From positions 15,044 to 79,043 of the forward strand of contig CAVWYD010000019.1 of the NCBI GenBank assembly GCA_963759055.1: a stretch of DNA of 64,000 bases. The letters are read 5' to 3'. The position numbers were made by a program, and so were the translations under genes. Within the stretch, counting starts at the first letter, position 1. Each line of letters opens with the position of its first letter. The stretch comes from Thiosocius sp963759055 (GTDB lineage Bacteria; Pseudomonadota; Gammaproteobacteria; Chromatiales; Chromatiaceae). The notes beneath the pieces were generated by a model. The model was not told the origin of the DNA. It saw nothing but the letters and a program-made list of their open reading frames with translations, and made no database searches. Of this stretch, positions 55,057 through 63,735 are shown in pieces.

Positions 55057-55221
55057 TAAACGCAGACAGCCTCTCGCCCCCGGCAGCGTGGCTGTCGGGG
55101 GCATGTCGCCCCGAGCATATTTCGCGGGGCGAATCGTGAACCGAAGCACTCGCATCGTGGTCTGACGATCTGCCAACCCCGGTGCTATCGTATGACCTGG
55201 TAGTCTGCAGCCAGCCTGAAG

Positions 55222-56592
55222 ATGTTAACGACCGTAAACCCTGCCCGTTATTTGATACTTGTTTTGTTGCTGGCCCTGACCAGCGGGCACGCACTTGCCG
55301 CGCTGCCGACACAGATCGGTGGCGAACCCCTGCCGAGCCTAGCGCCTATGCTCGAAAAGACCACGCCCGCGGTGGTCAACATCTCGACCGTGAGTGTCGT
55401 GCGCACCGAGGACCATCCGCTGTTGCGTGATCCGTTCTTTCGCTGGTTCTTCGAGAGACCGCTGGAACGCAGGAACAGGCGCAGTCAGAGTCTCGGGTCG
55501 GGCGTCATCATCGACGCCAACAGGGGCCATGTGCTTACCAACCACCACGTCATCGAAAAAGCGGCCGAAATCCGCGTCACCCTCAACGACGGTCGGGAAC
55601 TCAGGGCCGAACTGCTGGGCAGCGATCCGGACACCGATGTCGCTCTGCTCCAGATACCGGCAGAGGATCTCACGGCCATTCCGCTGGGAGATTCCAGGCA
55701 GCTGCGCGTAGGCGATTTCGTGGTCGCCATCGGCAACCCCTTCGGTCTCAGCCAGACCGTCACCTCCGGTATCGTCAGCGCGCTCGGGCGCAGCGGCCTG
55801 GGTATCGAGGGCTACGAAAATTTCATCCAGACCGACGCATCGATCAATCCGGGAAATTCCGGCGGACCACTGATCAACCTGCGCGGCGAACTGGTCGGCA
55901 TCAACACCGCAATCCTGGCGCCCAGCGGGGGCAACGTCGGGATTGGTTTCGCCATCCCGGTCAACATGGTCGAGGCCATCCGGCGTCAGATCGTTGACCA
56001 CGGCGGCGTCCATCGCGGTACCTTCGGCGTCACCCTGCAGGACCTGACACCGGACCTTGCCCGGGCCCTGAGTCTGGTGCCGGACAGCAAGGGCACTGTC
56101 GTCAGTGGGGTCAAGGCCGGCTCGCCCGCTGCAAAATCCGGCCTGCGGGCGGGCGACCTGATCGTGAAACTCAACAAGCATGCGATCGTCAATGCCGCGG
56201 ATCTCAAAACGCAGCTCGCACTGATGCGGGTCGGCGACCGCCTCAAACTGAGGATCATTCGCGACGGCAGCCAGAAAAGCCTCAACGCACGCATCGCTGA
56301 TCCCTTCGAAGACTTTGTCGAGGGAAAGAAGGTGAGCCACCAGTTTCGCGGCGCCCTGTTAGGCGAGGTGGTCGACGAATCGAGTCTCGGCACCAACCCG
56401 GGAATTGCGGTCGGGCCGGTCGAGGAAGACAGTAATGCCTGGCAAAGCGGTCTGCGCGAAGGTGACGTCCTGTTCCAGGTCAACCGTTCCCGCGTCAAAA
56501 CCCTGGATCAACTGCGCGAGGCGGCCGAGGATAAGGTCTACCGGATCAAACTGAGACGCGGAAACCGCCTGGTCACCTTGGTCTCCCGCTGA
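55222..56592 (+). CDS. degQ: Periplasmic serine endoprotease DegQ/DegP family
   Basis: The 456-residue protein has a cleavable signal peptide (YLILVLLLALTSGHALA). The trypsin-like domain carries the triad His109 (TNHHVIE), Asp139 (DTDVALL) and Ser213 (GNSGGPL). Two PDZ domains follow (from about 255 and 365). The length and a short loop after the signal point to DegQ rather than DegP. It degrades or holds misfolded periplasmic proteins. It is 165 bases after hsp20 on the same strand, with its own promoter not identified. Confidence 0.93.
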   Translation: MLTTVNPARYLILVLLLALTSGHALAALPTQIGGEPLPSLAPMLEKTTPAVVNISTVSVVRTEDHPLLRDPFFRWFFERPLERRNRRSQSLGSGVIIDANRGHVLTNHHVIEKAAEIRVTLNDGRELRAELLGSDPDTDVALLQIPAEDLTAIPLGDSRQLRVGDFVVAIGNPFGLSQTVTSGIVSALGRSGLGIEGYENFIQTDASINPGNSGGPLINLRGELVGINTAILAPSGGNVGIGFAIPVNMVEAIRRQIVDHGGVHRGTFGVTLQDLTPDLARALSLVPDSKGTVVSGVKAGSPAAKSGLRAGDLIVKLNKHAIVNAADLKTQLALMRVGDRLKLRIIRDGSQKSLNARIADPFEDFVEGKKVSHQFRGALLGEVVDESSLGTNPGIAVGPVEEDSNAWQSGLREGDVLFQVNRSRVKTLDQLREAAEDKVYRIKLRRGNRLVTLVSR

Positions 56593-56642
56593 CCCCTAGA
56601 AGCAAATTTCCAGCAGTTGAAACTGCAGACGGTTTGTTGCGA

Positions 56643-57152
56643 TTACGGAAACGCCGGAATATGTGGTTCGGTGCCCTCGACGTCCGCATCCGGATGATGC
56701 ACTTTCACCATCGTCTCGATCTCGTCGACACGCTCCTTTGGCACGTCTACCAGGAAAAGGACCTCGCCTTTTTCGATGGCCCCCTCGAATTGCTTTATCT
56801 GGGAGTTCACCACATCCACCCCGATCATGCTCGACAGCCAGGCACCGATACCCGAACCGGCAATCGCCGTCGCGAGGATCGCACCACCACCGAGTACGAG
56901 GCCCGCCGGTGGGAAGGTGACCGCGGCAACACCGGCGAGGATGCCGGTAACGCCACCTACCGCAAGTCCGCGCTCGACCGCGGGTATCACGTCACTGGTC
57001 TGAAGCAATGAAGCCTTGGGCAGATCGCCCAATTCTGCGCCTTCGCGCGCAATCACATGTATGTGGCGCTCATCGATGCGTGCCAGCAACAGCTCATCGG
57101 TTACCTTGTTGGCCGTTTCGAGGTCCGGAATCAAAAAATAGATTCTGCGCAT
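56643..57152 (-). CDS. DUF1269-family membrane protein
   Basis: This 169-residue protein has an N-terminal alpha/beta domain (MRRIYFLIPDLETANKVTDE), a glycine-rich hydrophobic hairpin (GGVTGILAGVAAVTFPPAGL and further) and a C-terminal VLFLVDVPKERVDEIETMVK. This is the layout of DUF1269/general-stress-17M-like proteins. Function is unknown. A strong AAGGAG ribosome site precedes the ATG. It is convergent with degQ. Confidence 0.85.
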   Translation of the reverse strand: MRRIYFLIPDLETANKVTDELLLARIDERHIHVIAREGAELGDLPKASLLQTSDVIPAVERGLAVGGVTGILAGVAAVTFPPAGLVLGGGAILATAIAGSGIGAWLSSMIGVDVVNSQIKQFEGAIEKGEVLFLVDVPKERVDEIETMVKVHHPDADVEGTEPHIPAFP

Positions 57153-57430
57153 GCCATTCTCTCCTTAGCAAAGTCACCGATAGCCCAGCCTGTCTGACTC
57201 GTCATCCGCCAGGTGGATCTGGTGATGCGACGAGGGTTGCACATTATTCTAGAACACAAACTCTTGGGCGTCCCGGTTGCTCGCATTGGCGGCAGCATGA
57301 GCACCCGCTGAAAAAACAGAGGTAACTGATCAAGATTGGCTGGGGTGGCCGAGCTAATCCCTCATTGACACGATGGTAATGGTGGTGGAGACTTTAAGCG
57401 TGATTTTTCCCGCTTCTGCGAGGTTGGCTG

Positions 57431-57811
57431 ATGAAGAAGGTTGCGCGCACCCTCGTTCTGCTCTCACCTGTTCTGGCCCTGTTTGGCTGCGCCGAAAAAC
57501 CGGCCCCGGTGAGCTACAGTACGGATGTAAAACCCTTTCTGGAAAAATACTGCCTACGCTGCCACAGCGAAGGTGGCGAGGGTAGTAAGGCCAGCGGTTT
57601 CCGTATGGTCAGCTACGATGCGCTGATGCAGGGAACCAAGTATGGACCCGTCATCAAACCCGGAGACAGTTTTTCCAGCGTCCTGGTGATGCTTGTCGAA
57701 GGCCGGGCCGATCCCTCGATCAGCATGCCGCATGACGACGGTGAAGCGCCGACGCAGGGCGAGATCGACGTGGTGAAAGCCTGGATCGATCAGGGCGCAA
57801 AAGACAACTGA
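57431..57811 (+). CDS. Monohaem c-type cytochrome lipoprotein
   Basis: This 126-residue protein has a lipoprotein signal (LLSPVLALFGC) and one haem-binding motif CLRCH soon after VKPFLEKY. The layout, with SMPHDDGEAPTQGEIDVVKA near the end (Met sixth-ligand candidate in SMP), resembles planctomycete-type cytochrome c domains. It is probably an outer- or inner-membrane-anchored electron carrier. GAGG lies 8 bases before the ATG. Confidence 0.85.
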   Translation: MKKVARTLVLLSPVLALFGCAEKPAPVSYSTDVKPFLEKYCLRCHSEGGEGSKASGFRMVSYDALMQGTKYGPVIKPGDSFSSVLVMLVEGRADPSISMPHDDGEAPTQGEIDVVKAWIDQGAKDN

Positions 57812-57909
57812 TCCCGGATCATGCGCGGAACCGGTCTGCGCTACCGGTTCCGTTCAATCGTGCGCCTCTCTGCACGATATGCGCATCCATGCCTGCCAAG
57901 CACTGTTGC

Positions 57910-58506
57910 TTAGCGACGCGGTCCGCGGAACCACACATGGCAAGAATTGCAGGTTGCGTTCAGCCTGCCGAACTCCTGGAGCACCTCCACAGGGACAAGG
58001 CCGACCGGTCGATGTCCCCACGGGCCATACCCCATGCGCCGTGGTGGGACCCAGTTGGCCGTTTGCTGAACGTCCTGTCCGGACGACGTTTTATCCAGGG
58101 CTTCAGCCAGGCGTGCCGCGGCCTGCTTTGCCGCTTCGGCGTAACCCCTGAAAGCACCGAAGTTTCTCCAGGCCGAAGGCGCCGTGCGCGAACCTGCGAC
58201 GACGGTACCCGGTGCGAAATGGCCAATCAGGCTGTCGCCAAAGCCTGCCTCGAGCTCACGAGCAAGACGGACCGCCTCGGTACGATTCAGCATGCGTCGC
58301 CCTTCCAGCATATCTGCCAGTTCACTCATCGTATAACCGTGCCCGCGCATCATGTTCTGGCGCTTGTAAACCATGGCGCCTGAACCATACGGCCGGTACC
58401 AGGGATCGCCATACCAGGCACTGGCCGTGCCCGGAATCAGCAGTCCCGCCGCAAGGGCGGCTATACCGAATAATCCTGCAATGCCCGCTTTATTCATCTC
58501 GTTCAC
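57910..58506 (-). CDS. Exported protein with C-terminal c-type haem motif (cytochrome c'-like)
   Basis: This 198-residue product has a signal peptide (GLFGIAALAAGLLIPGTASA), a helical body and a single haem motif CNSCH near the very end (ATCNSCHVWFRGPRR). A C-terminal CxxCH after a helical body is the hallmark of cytochrome c' and c556-like proteins, which bind NO or carry electrons. The first part (SELADMLEGRRMLNRTEAVR) is longer than in standard cytochrome c'. It is convergent with the other cytochrome gene. Confidence 0.8.
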   Translation of the reverse strand: MNEMNKAGIAGLFGIAALAAGLLIPGTASAWYGDPWYRPYGSGAMVYKRQNMMRGHGYTMSELADMLEGRRMLNRTEAVRLARELEAGFGDSLIGHFAPGTVVAGSRTAPSAWRNFGAFRGYAEAAKQAAARLAEALDKTSSGQDVQQTANWVPPRRMGYGPWGHRPVGLVPVEVLQEFGRLNATCNSCHVWFRGPRR

Positions 58507-58733
58507 CCATGTCCGTTGTTTACGCCCTCAACGCCTGTACTGACAATACAGCCAAGACGCACTCGGTTTTATATTAGTCGAATCTTATATACATCCAAGC
58601 TGGCGCACTCGCCCAACTACAGTCCTTAATACCTGATGTTAAAGGAATTATCTCGACTGCCGCTTTTTTCTCTACCAGTTTCCAGTTTTTACCGATTGGA
58701 TCGCCAGATAGCGGACATTTTCCGAAAGAAGAC

Positions 58734-59195
58734 GTGCACATGAAATGCGAGAATATGAAGAGTCCGATAGGGGAAGGATTCGACGCCCGGGCTGACCTGC
58801 AAAACGAAGAGAATAGGCCCTCTTTCCGTGGGGAAAACCGAAGCCATCCTCGGTTCGCTTACCCGGTACGAACATCTGTCGAACTGCCATTCTTGCGGAC
58901 CAAAGAGTATGGGATCTGTGATTTCTCACGAAGCGGCATGTTCTTGGCATTCACAGACTTCCGCGCGACAAGGCTAACGCTTGAGCGGAATCGTATTGGG
59001 CCTGGAACAGACCTGGTTGTTCGATTCACCGTCTCGCTACCGGATGCAACACACTGCTGTCGTGTTCAGGCTCGACTTACCCGAATTACCACGTATGGAA
59101 TCGGCATCAGGTTCACGCCGCGTAATCCCTGGCAGATTGCGGCGCTGGCAGATTTGCTTTCCCGCGCTCACGAGGATGCAGAGCCTTCTGATTGA
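58734..59195 (+). CDS. PilZ-domain protein
   Basis: The 153-residue product has an ~35-residue polar leader, then ENRSHPRFAYPVRTSVEL (RxxxR in RSHPR) and GICDFSRSGMFLAF, which is the DxSxxG-type PilZ motif (DFSRSG). A beta-barrel C terminus ends TYGIGIRFT. It is predicted to bind c-di-GMP. ATG choice at 58734 is not firm; 58740 and 58755 are in-frame alternatives. Confidence 0.8.
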   Translation: MHMKCENMKSPIGEGFDARADLQNEENRPSFRGENRSHPRFAYPVRTSVELPFLRTKEYGICDFSRSGMFLAFTDFRATRLTLERNRIGPGTDLVVRFTVSLPDATHCCRVQARLTRITTYGIGIRFTPRNPWQIAALADLLSRAHEDAEPSD

Positions 59196-59298
59196 TTCAG
59201 AGATCACAGCGGCCAAGCTGTTGGTAAGGACTGCAGACAGTCAAGAGTTCGGCATTGATGAGCGGGCCGCTAATCTGTGAAACGGTCCACTGATCGGA

Positions 59299-60150
59299 CT
59301 ACAACTCAGTCACCCATACACCCACGTCGAGACTCGCCCCCGGTGGTCCGATGTAGGAGCCCGCGACTGGCGGCACCGACTCGGGCAACATCGCAACTGC
59401 GACGGCGATATGATCGGCGCCCACGATATTTCCTGTCGTGGGATCGAACCCTTTCCAGCCCGCACCCGGCAGGAAAACCTCGGCCCAGGCGTGGGTCGCG
59501 CCGAAGTCAGAAGTCGACGGTTGCGCGTGGAGATACCCGCTTACAAATCGAGAGGCAAGGCCCAGGTATCGTGCGGCCTCCACAAAAAGATACGCAAAAT
59601 CGCGGCAGGAGCCGGTGTTGCAGGAAAGTGTTTCAGCTGCGGCCTGAACCCCGGGCTCCTCGCGGCGCTGATACGACAGCGTTTGCTGAATGTGGGTACA
59701 TAGTCGCTGCAGCAACACGTAAGTCTGAATTTTCTCAGCCGGTTGCAAGAAACCCGCTACCCATTCCGCCAGCATGTTATTCGCCGTATTTCGAGCGGCT
59801 GCCATGTAGGGTGACAACAAAACCGTATCCTCGGGTCGATAGCTGAACGGAAAATCTATCGCGTAATCGGCAACCAGGAAATCCAGGGGACCCTCGTTGA
59901 ACTGCTGAATAATTACTTCACTCTCAATTGACAGTTGATTGGTGGGGCTGTCGAAGGTCGCTATCGCAACAGAGTTGTCCTCCGCATCCCGGTGCCAACG
60001 GAGAGTGGCCGTCGGGCTGATATCCAGGGTCGAGGACTCGATGTGCAGTTCATGACCTTCTCTGGGGCGCAGGAGCAAAGAATGCGGTTCGAGGTGCACA
60101 ACGGCGCCGAAATTGTAATAGGTGCGGTGCACGATCTTATAACGTTGCAT
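59299..60150 (-). CDS. Transglutaminase-like cysteine peptidase family protein
   Basis: The 283-residue protein has the bacterial transglutaminase-like N-terminal domain (RTYYNFGAVVHLEPHSLLLR) and a core with the Cys-His-Asp triad in NTGSCRDFAYLFVE, SDFGATHAWAEVFL and GWKGFDPTTGN. There is no signal peptide, so it should be cytosolic. Family members are peptidases or amidases of unknown targets. No ATP-grasp or alpha-E partner gene, often found beside such proteins, lies next to it. Confidence 0.88.
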   Translation of the reverse strand: MQRYKIVHRTYYNFGAVVHLEPHSLLLRPREGHELHIESSTLDISPTATLRWHRDAEDNSVAIATFDSPTNQLSIESEVIIQQFNEGPLDFLVADYAIDFPFSYRPEDTVLLSPYMAAARNTANNMLAEWVAGFLQPAEKIQTYVLLQRLCTHIQQTLSYQRREEPGVQAAAETLSCNTGSCRDFAYLFVEAARYLGLASRFVSGYLHAQPSTSDFGATHAWAEVFLPGAGWKGFDPTTGNIVGADHIAVAVAMLPESVPPVAGSYIGPPGASLDVGVWVTEL

Positions 60151-60480
60151 GCGGCATTTTACTCTTTAAACTGCGCCACCATCGACGCAATGTTTATTCC
60201 GAAAACAGCAACCGACTGTAATTCTTGACAAAACCAATCAAATACGGGCTCGTTTTATAAAACCCACTGACACCCGATCAACGCTAAATGATCGAAGCGT
60301 CACGTGCTGCAACGGTAGGTTATCTGATTTGTTCAAGACCGAAGGCTTGGGCTATCCGACGCCCGTCACTTCTTCAGAACGCGCGCTCCCGGGCTCGTTC
60401 AGCTTAGATTCAGCTTCCCTCTCCGAGAATGAAGTCAAGGGTCCACGTTGGACCTGTTCAAGGAAACAGGAGAATTCAAA
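60151..60480. other. Intergenic region upstream of the Arg-rich gene
   Basis: 330 bases with no credible gene between the divergent transglutaminase-like and Arg-rich genes. AT-rich near 60230-60260. An AGGAG ribosome site at its right end belongs to the Arg-rich gene. No clear operator or RNA seen. Confidence 0.35.
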
Positions 60481-61299
60481 ATGAAAAGTCCAAAAACGAT
60501 GGTCGCAATTCTGGCGGTCTCTACGTTGAGTCTGGCCAACCTGGCGATCGCCGAGACCCAGGAGGTCGAAGGTGGTGCGAACAGCGCGCAGACAGCAACA
60601 GAACGCGCAGAAAGGAACCGCCAGCGCCGCATAGAGCGTAATCAGTCTGCCGATTCAGAACGCCAAAGTGCCCGACAGCAGCGCCGAGATGCCAACCAAG
60701 GCATCGAAGGTGAATCCGATGCGAACATCGAACGCCAGGCAAGGAGGTCACGTACTGACCCGAACAGCAACGCCGGTGAGGATGGGCGTCCGAACAACAG
60801 GCGCGTCGATCGCCGGCAGGCAGCAGAAGGGCCGTCAAATCGTGGTGGATACGACCGGCGGGTAGACCGTTACGACTCGAATCGCCATGCGCGGTTCGGT
60901 GACCGCAGGAACAACGACGATCTGAGTCGCAGGGGATTCAAGCGCACACATGGAGACCAGCGCAAAGCTGCACGTGCAGAGCGACGAGGCGATGATCGCT
61001 CTCACGCGAAACGCAGGGGCTTCGGCAATCGGGTCGATCGCCGGCTGTCCAATCAGCATGCGCGCACGCGTGCAGGTTGGGAAAGTGGCGACCTGACGCG
61101 CAAAGAGCTGAAGAGAGTACGCAAGGACCAGCACAAGATCGCCCGGATGGACAGACGCTTTGGCAGAGACGGTCGTTACTCGGGACATGAGCGTCGCAAA
61201 CTGAACAAGGCACTGGACCGTGCCAGCCATCGGGTCTATCGGGCAAAGCACAACAGCCATGTGCCCCGTCAGACGCGCTCCAATAAGCGCAGATGGTAG
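60481..61299 (+). CDS. Exported Arg-rich repeat protein
   Basis: The product (272 residues from ATG 60481) has a signal peptide (MVAILAVSTLSLANLAIAET) and is then extremely rich in Arg, Gln and Asn. Its C-terminal ~70 residues form a conserved unit: ESGDLTRKELKRVRKDQHKI, ARMDRRFGRDGRYSGHERRK, LNKALDRASHRVYRAKHN. The unit recalls short exported proteins of other Proteobacteria, role unknown. The acidic pairs DGRYS and SGDLT fall at EF-hand-like spacing. It is followed by a shorter paralogue. Confidence 0.8.
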   Translation: MKSPKTMVAILAVSTLSLANLAIAETQEVEGGANSAQTATERAERNRQRRIERNQSADSERQSARQQRRDANQGIEGESDANIERQARRSRTDPNSNAGEDGRPNNRRVDRRQAAEGPSNRGGYDRRVDRYDSNRHARFGDRRNNDDLSRRGFKRTHGDQRKAARAERRGDDRSHAKRRGFGNRVDRRLSNQHARTRAGWESGDLTRKELKRVRKDQHKIARMDRRFGRDGRYSGHERRKLNKALDRASHRVYRAKHNSHVPRQTRSNKRRW

Positions 61300-61358
61300 A
61301 AGACCGTAAGAACATCAACGACAAGATCTTGGTTTGCAATTCGTAAGGAGACAGGACC

Positions 61359-61895
61359 ATGAAAAACTTCAGTTATCTTTTGGCGATCATCGTTGCCGGC
61401 ACGCTTGGAACGACAACGCTTGCGCAGGCAAGAGGCCACGGCATGGGTTACGACGGGGCACCCCTCAGCATAGGATCGAGAACCGTATCGACCGACGCCA
61501 AACCAGGCAGAGGGAGCGAATCAGCGACGGCATCGACAGGGGGGACCTGTCGCGCAAGGAGACCAAGCGGCTGCTCAAAAACCAGCGGCAGATCGCCCGA
61601 ATGGAGCGTCGTTTCGAGAGGGACGGATATTACAGCCCGCGGGAACGGAGAATTATGGAGAACGCACTGGATCGCGCCAGTCATCGTATTAAACGTGCGA
61701 AAAACGACGAGTATTCCCCCCGCTATGGACGCCACCGTCATGGGGTGGCGTGGTGGCCATCACAGATATCAGGCCGACCCATACGCATATGAAAATTACG
61801 ATGAAACCTACGTTGCTGGCAGTTCATCGAGCACCACTATCAGTGCGCAGGCAGACGGGTTCAGCGTCAGCTGGAGCACTTCCGATCAGGAATAA
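61359..61895 (+). pseudogene. Second Arg-rich exported paralogue, with two compensating frameshifts
   Basis: Signal peptide MKNFSYLLAIIVAGTLGTTT lies in one frame. The family unit (RGDLSRKETKRLLKNQRQIA, RMERRFERDGYYSPRERRIM) lies in another. The C terminus (YQADPYAYENYDETYVAG) is back in the first. The shifts fall at G/C runs near 61455-61467 and at GGGG near 61741. They cancel, which suggests sequencing or assembly errors as much as true decay. A strong AAGGAG site precedes the ATG, and the neighbour at 60481 is a paralogue. Confidence 0.65.
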
Positions 61896-61911
61896 ACTAC
61901 GACGAAAAAAT

Positions 61912-61936
61912 GGCCTCCTCAACTTGTGAGGAGGCC
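61912..61936 (-). terminator. 10-pair hairpin after the Arg-rich genes
   Basis: GGCCTCCTCA and TGAGGAGGCC form a perfect stem with a 5-base loop. The T-run (ATTTTTT) is found only when read on the minus strand; on the plus strand the hairpin has no T-tail, but it stands 16 bases after the plus-strand stop. Confidence 0.5.
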
Positions 61937-61959
61937 CTGGTTCATAAGAAACTGTATGC

Positions 61960-62280
61960 ATGCAAATCAAGTCAGGACTCCGGTTGTTCGTCATCGCGTT
62001 GTCGCTGGCGGGGTGCGTCGACAGCAATTCGCTGACGCAGCGAGAGCTGGAAAATCAAAACCGAGTGGATGCCATCGTGTCCGGCACATTGTTCGAGCAT
62101 GAGCTTGATTCAGCAGCACCCTACAATGTGAGAAAAAACGGATTTGTCGTCATTAAATTCGACGAGTCAGTGTCCGGAAAAAAGTATACGGAAGTCGTCA
62201 AGCTGCTTCGGTCCAATCCCGGTATAGAGGGCGTCCGGGCCGAACAAAGTGGACGAGAGGTGTGCCCTTTGCGATTTTGA
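61960..62280 (+). CDS. Small lipoprotein, unknown
   Basis: The 106-residue product has a lipoprotein signal (LRLFVIALSLAGC), a hydrophilic body and three possible ligand-like acidic residues, but no recognised domain. It ends VCPLRF. The frame starts 24 bases after a hairpin. I do not recognise the family. Confidence 0.6.
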   Translation: MQIKSGLRLFVIALSLAGCVDSNSLTQRELENQNRVDAIVSGTLFEHELDSAAPYNVRKNGFVVIKFDESVSGKKYTEVVKLLRSNPGIEGVRAEQSGREVCPLRF

Positions 62281-62370
62281 GGGACGACTCAGAAGCCAGG
62301 TTGCGTTCTGGGGCCAAGCGATACGACCGGCAACTCCCAGGCGGCGGGAGAGTCACTGAACTGAGCCAAC

Positions 62371-62395
62371 AAAAAAACCCGGCACTGCGGCCGGG
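62371..62395 (-). terminator. Terminator of the Lys-rich gene
   Basis: On the minus strand CCCGGC-CGCAGT-GCCGGG is followed by TTTTTTT (A-run 62371-62377). It lies about 35 bases beyond a TAA at 62431-62433, which marks the likely true end of the Lys-rich gene upstream. Confidence 0.8.
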
Positions 62396-62430
62396 TCGTC
62401 CGGGGAAACCAGGGTAACTGAATCGAGGGA

Positions 62431-62632
62431 TTACTTCTTGCCCTTTTTTCCTTCTCTTTCCCTTTTTACTTTTTTTCTCTTTTTTGGCCTTCTTGTCTTT
62501 TTTCTTCTTGCCTTTTTTCTTGTCACCCTCTTGACTGGCCACATCAGCAGTCTCTGATGCACCAGAGGTATCAGGAGATTCAGTTACCGGGACTTCTTCA
62601 GCCACATCCTTGTTCTCTTCCTCATCGTTCAT
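62431..62632 (-). CDS. Small Lys-rich acidic-start protein, probably frameshifted
   Basis: The N terminus is acidic (MNDEEENKDVAEEVPVTESP) and the second half nearly all Lys with Gly (KKKGKKKKDKKAKKEKK). In the given frame the coding region runs on through the downstream terminator to 62198. A one-frame change in the A-rich tract near 62445-62475 gives an end GKKGKK and a TAA at 62431, directly before the terminator. Similar Lys-tail proteins may bind nucleic acid (inference). No ribosome site is clear. Confidence 0.5.
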
Positions 62633-62878
62633 TTCAATAAATGGCCTGTTGGTTGGTGGAACCGCGAATACTTATCGAATCTCTGCCGTATGGCAAGCAA
62701 CTTCGTTATCGATGGCATTTATAAACCGGGGCTGTCCGTGCTCATGAAGGGCCAAGCCATTCTATGCGACAAGTGTTCTGGCACGCCGAAAGCCTTCCCG
62801 GCGTACGCCTCCAGGATCGACTCCAACCCACCAAGATCTGATAATGTTAGGCAGATCAAAGACTCACAATCACAAATA

Positions 62879-63266
62879 ATGAACTTACAGAGCTCTGAAC
62901 AGGCGATCGTCAACGCCATCTATGCCGCAATAGCCTGGTTGACTCTCGATTTCGGACTTCTGTTCCTGAATCACGGGAAACAAACACTTTCCATTCTGGT
63001 CTCCCGGCCTGAAATGGCCGCAGGGGCGATCATCACGATCGCCTGCATTGCGGGACTTTTCTACAAATCCCGCTTGGCCGCCATAGTGCTCTTCCTGGTC
63101 TTCTTGCTGCCTCTGATATTACGCACGGTACAGGGGGCTCTTCCCGTCTACCATTTTCATGTTGTTCTCTCTGATTCTGCTCTATTTTTTCCTCACCGCC
63201 GTCTTGGGCACCTTCAGTTACCATCACCTGAAGACATCCGATCGAAATATGAAAACATCCGATTAG
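62879..63266 (+). CDS. Small membrane protein with an apparent frameshift
   Basis: From an ATG at 62879 the product has three hydrophobic helices (AIVNAIYAAIAWLTLDFGLL; AGAIITIACIAGLF; LAAIVLFLVFLLPLILR). After VYHF near 63155 the frame loses its hydrophobic pattern. The +1 frame continues MLFSLILLYFFLTAVLGTF and ends KTSD at a TAG (63264-63266). An extra base in TTTT/C at 63154-63158 would explain this. Upstream ATG starts (for example 62690) add unlikely sequence. Confidence 0.5.
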
Positions 63267-63310
63267 GGACGGTTACACCCGCGCCCAACCCTTCATACCA
63301 CTCGGCCCAG

Positions 63311-63508
63311 CTAGCGCACCGACTTGAACAGGGACTTGCCGTTCGTTTTCTGCCGAACTTGGGTGACATCCATGCTGATATGGTGCGGTGTATAAACAGT
63401 CGTCCTGATAAGCCAGTCGCCGGACGGCATTTTTGCCTGTTCGGTCATGGTCCTGATCTGCGTCGTATCGTCGTAAACATCTTCGACAACATCGTATACA
63501 AGTTTCAT
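63311..63508 (-). CDS. Small hypothetical protein
   Basis: The 65-residue product starts MKLVYDVVEDVYDDTTQIRT and has a strong AAGGAG ribosome site. A longer frame to 63565 adds unlikely residues. It is hydrophilic with no known domain. It is convergent with the frame-corrected membrane gene. Confidence 0.65.
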   Translation of the reverse strand: MKLVYDVVEDVYDDTTQIRTMTEQAKMPSGDWLIRTTVYTPHHISMDVTQVRQKTNGKSLFKSVR

Positions 63509-63735
63509 TGCCCTCTCCTTTTCACTCAAACGTGATCCCGACCTGCAGGGATCGATGCCTGCCACTTCTTAACGATAACGCCAAACCGGTGCCTGCGCGA
63601 AAAAAATTATAACGGCGATCTCACCGAAAGCCAGGCAGCTTCCGGGCATATCGGTCATCCGGAAGACCCGCGAGGTCTCTCGAATCAGGCTCAGGCCGTT
63701 GCAGCCAAGAAAAGACGGCTGCGTGCCACCCGATG

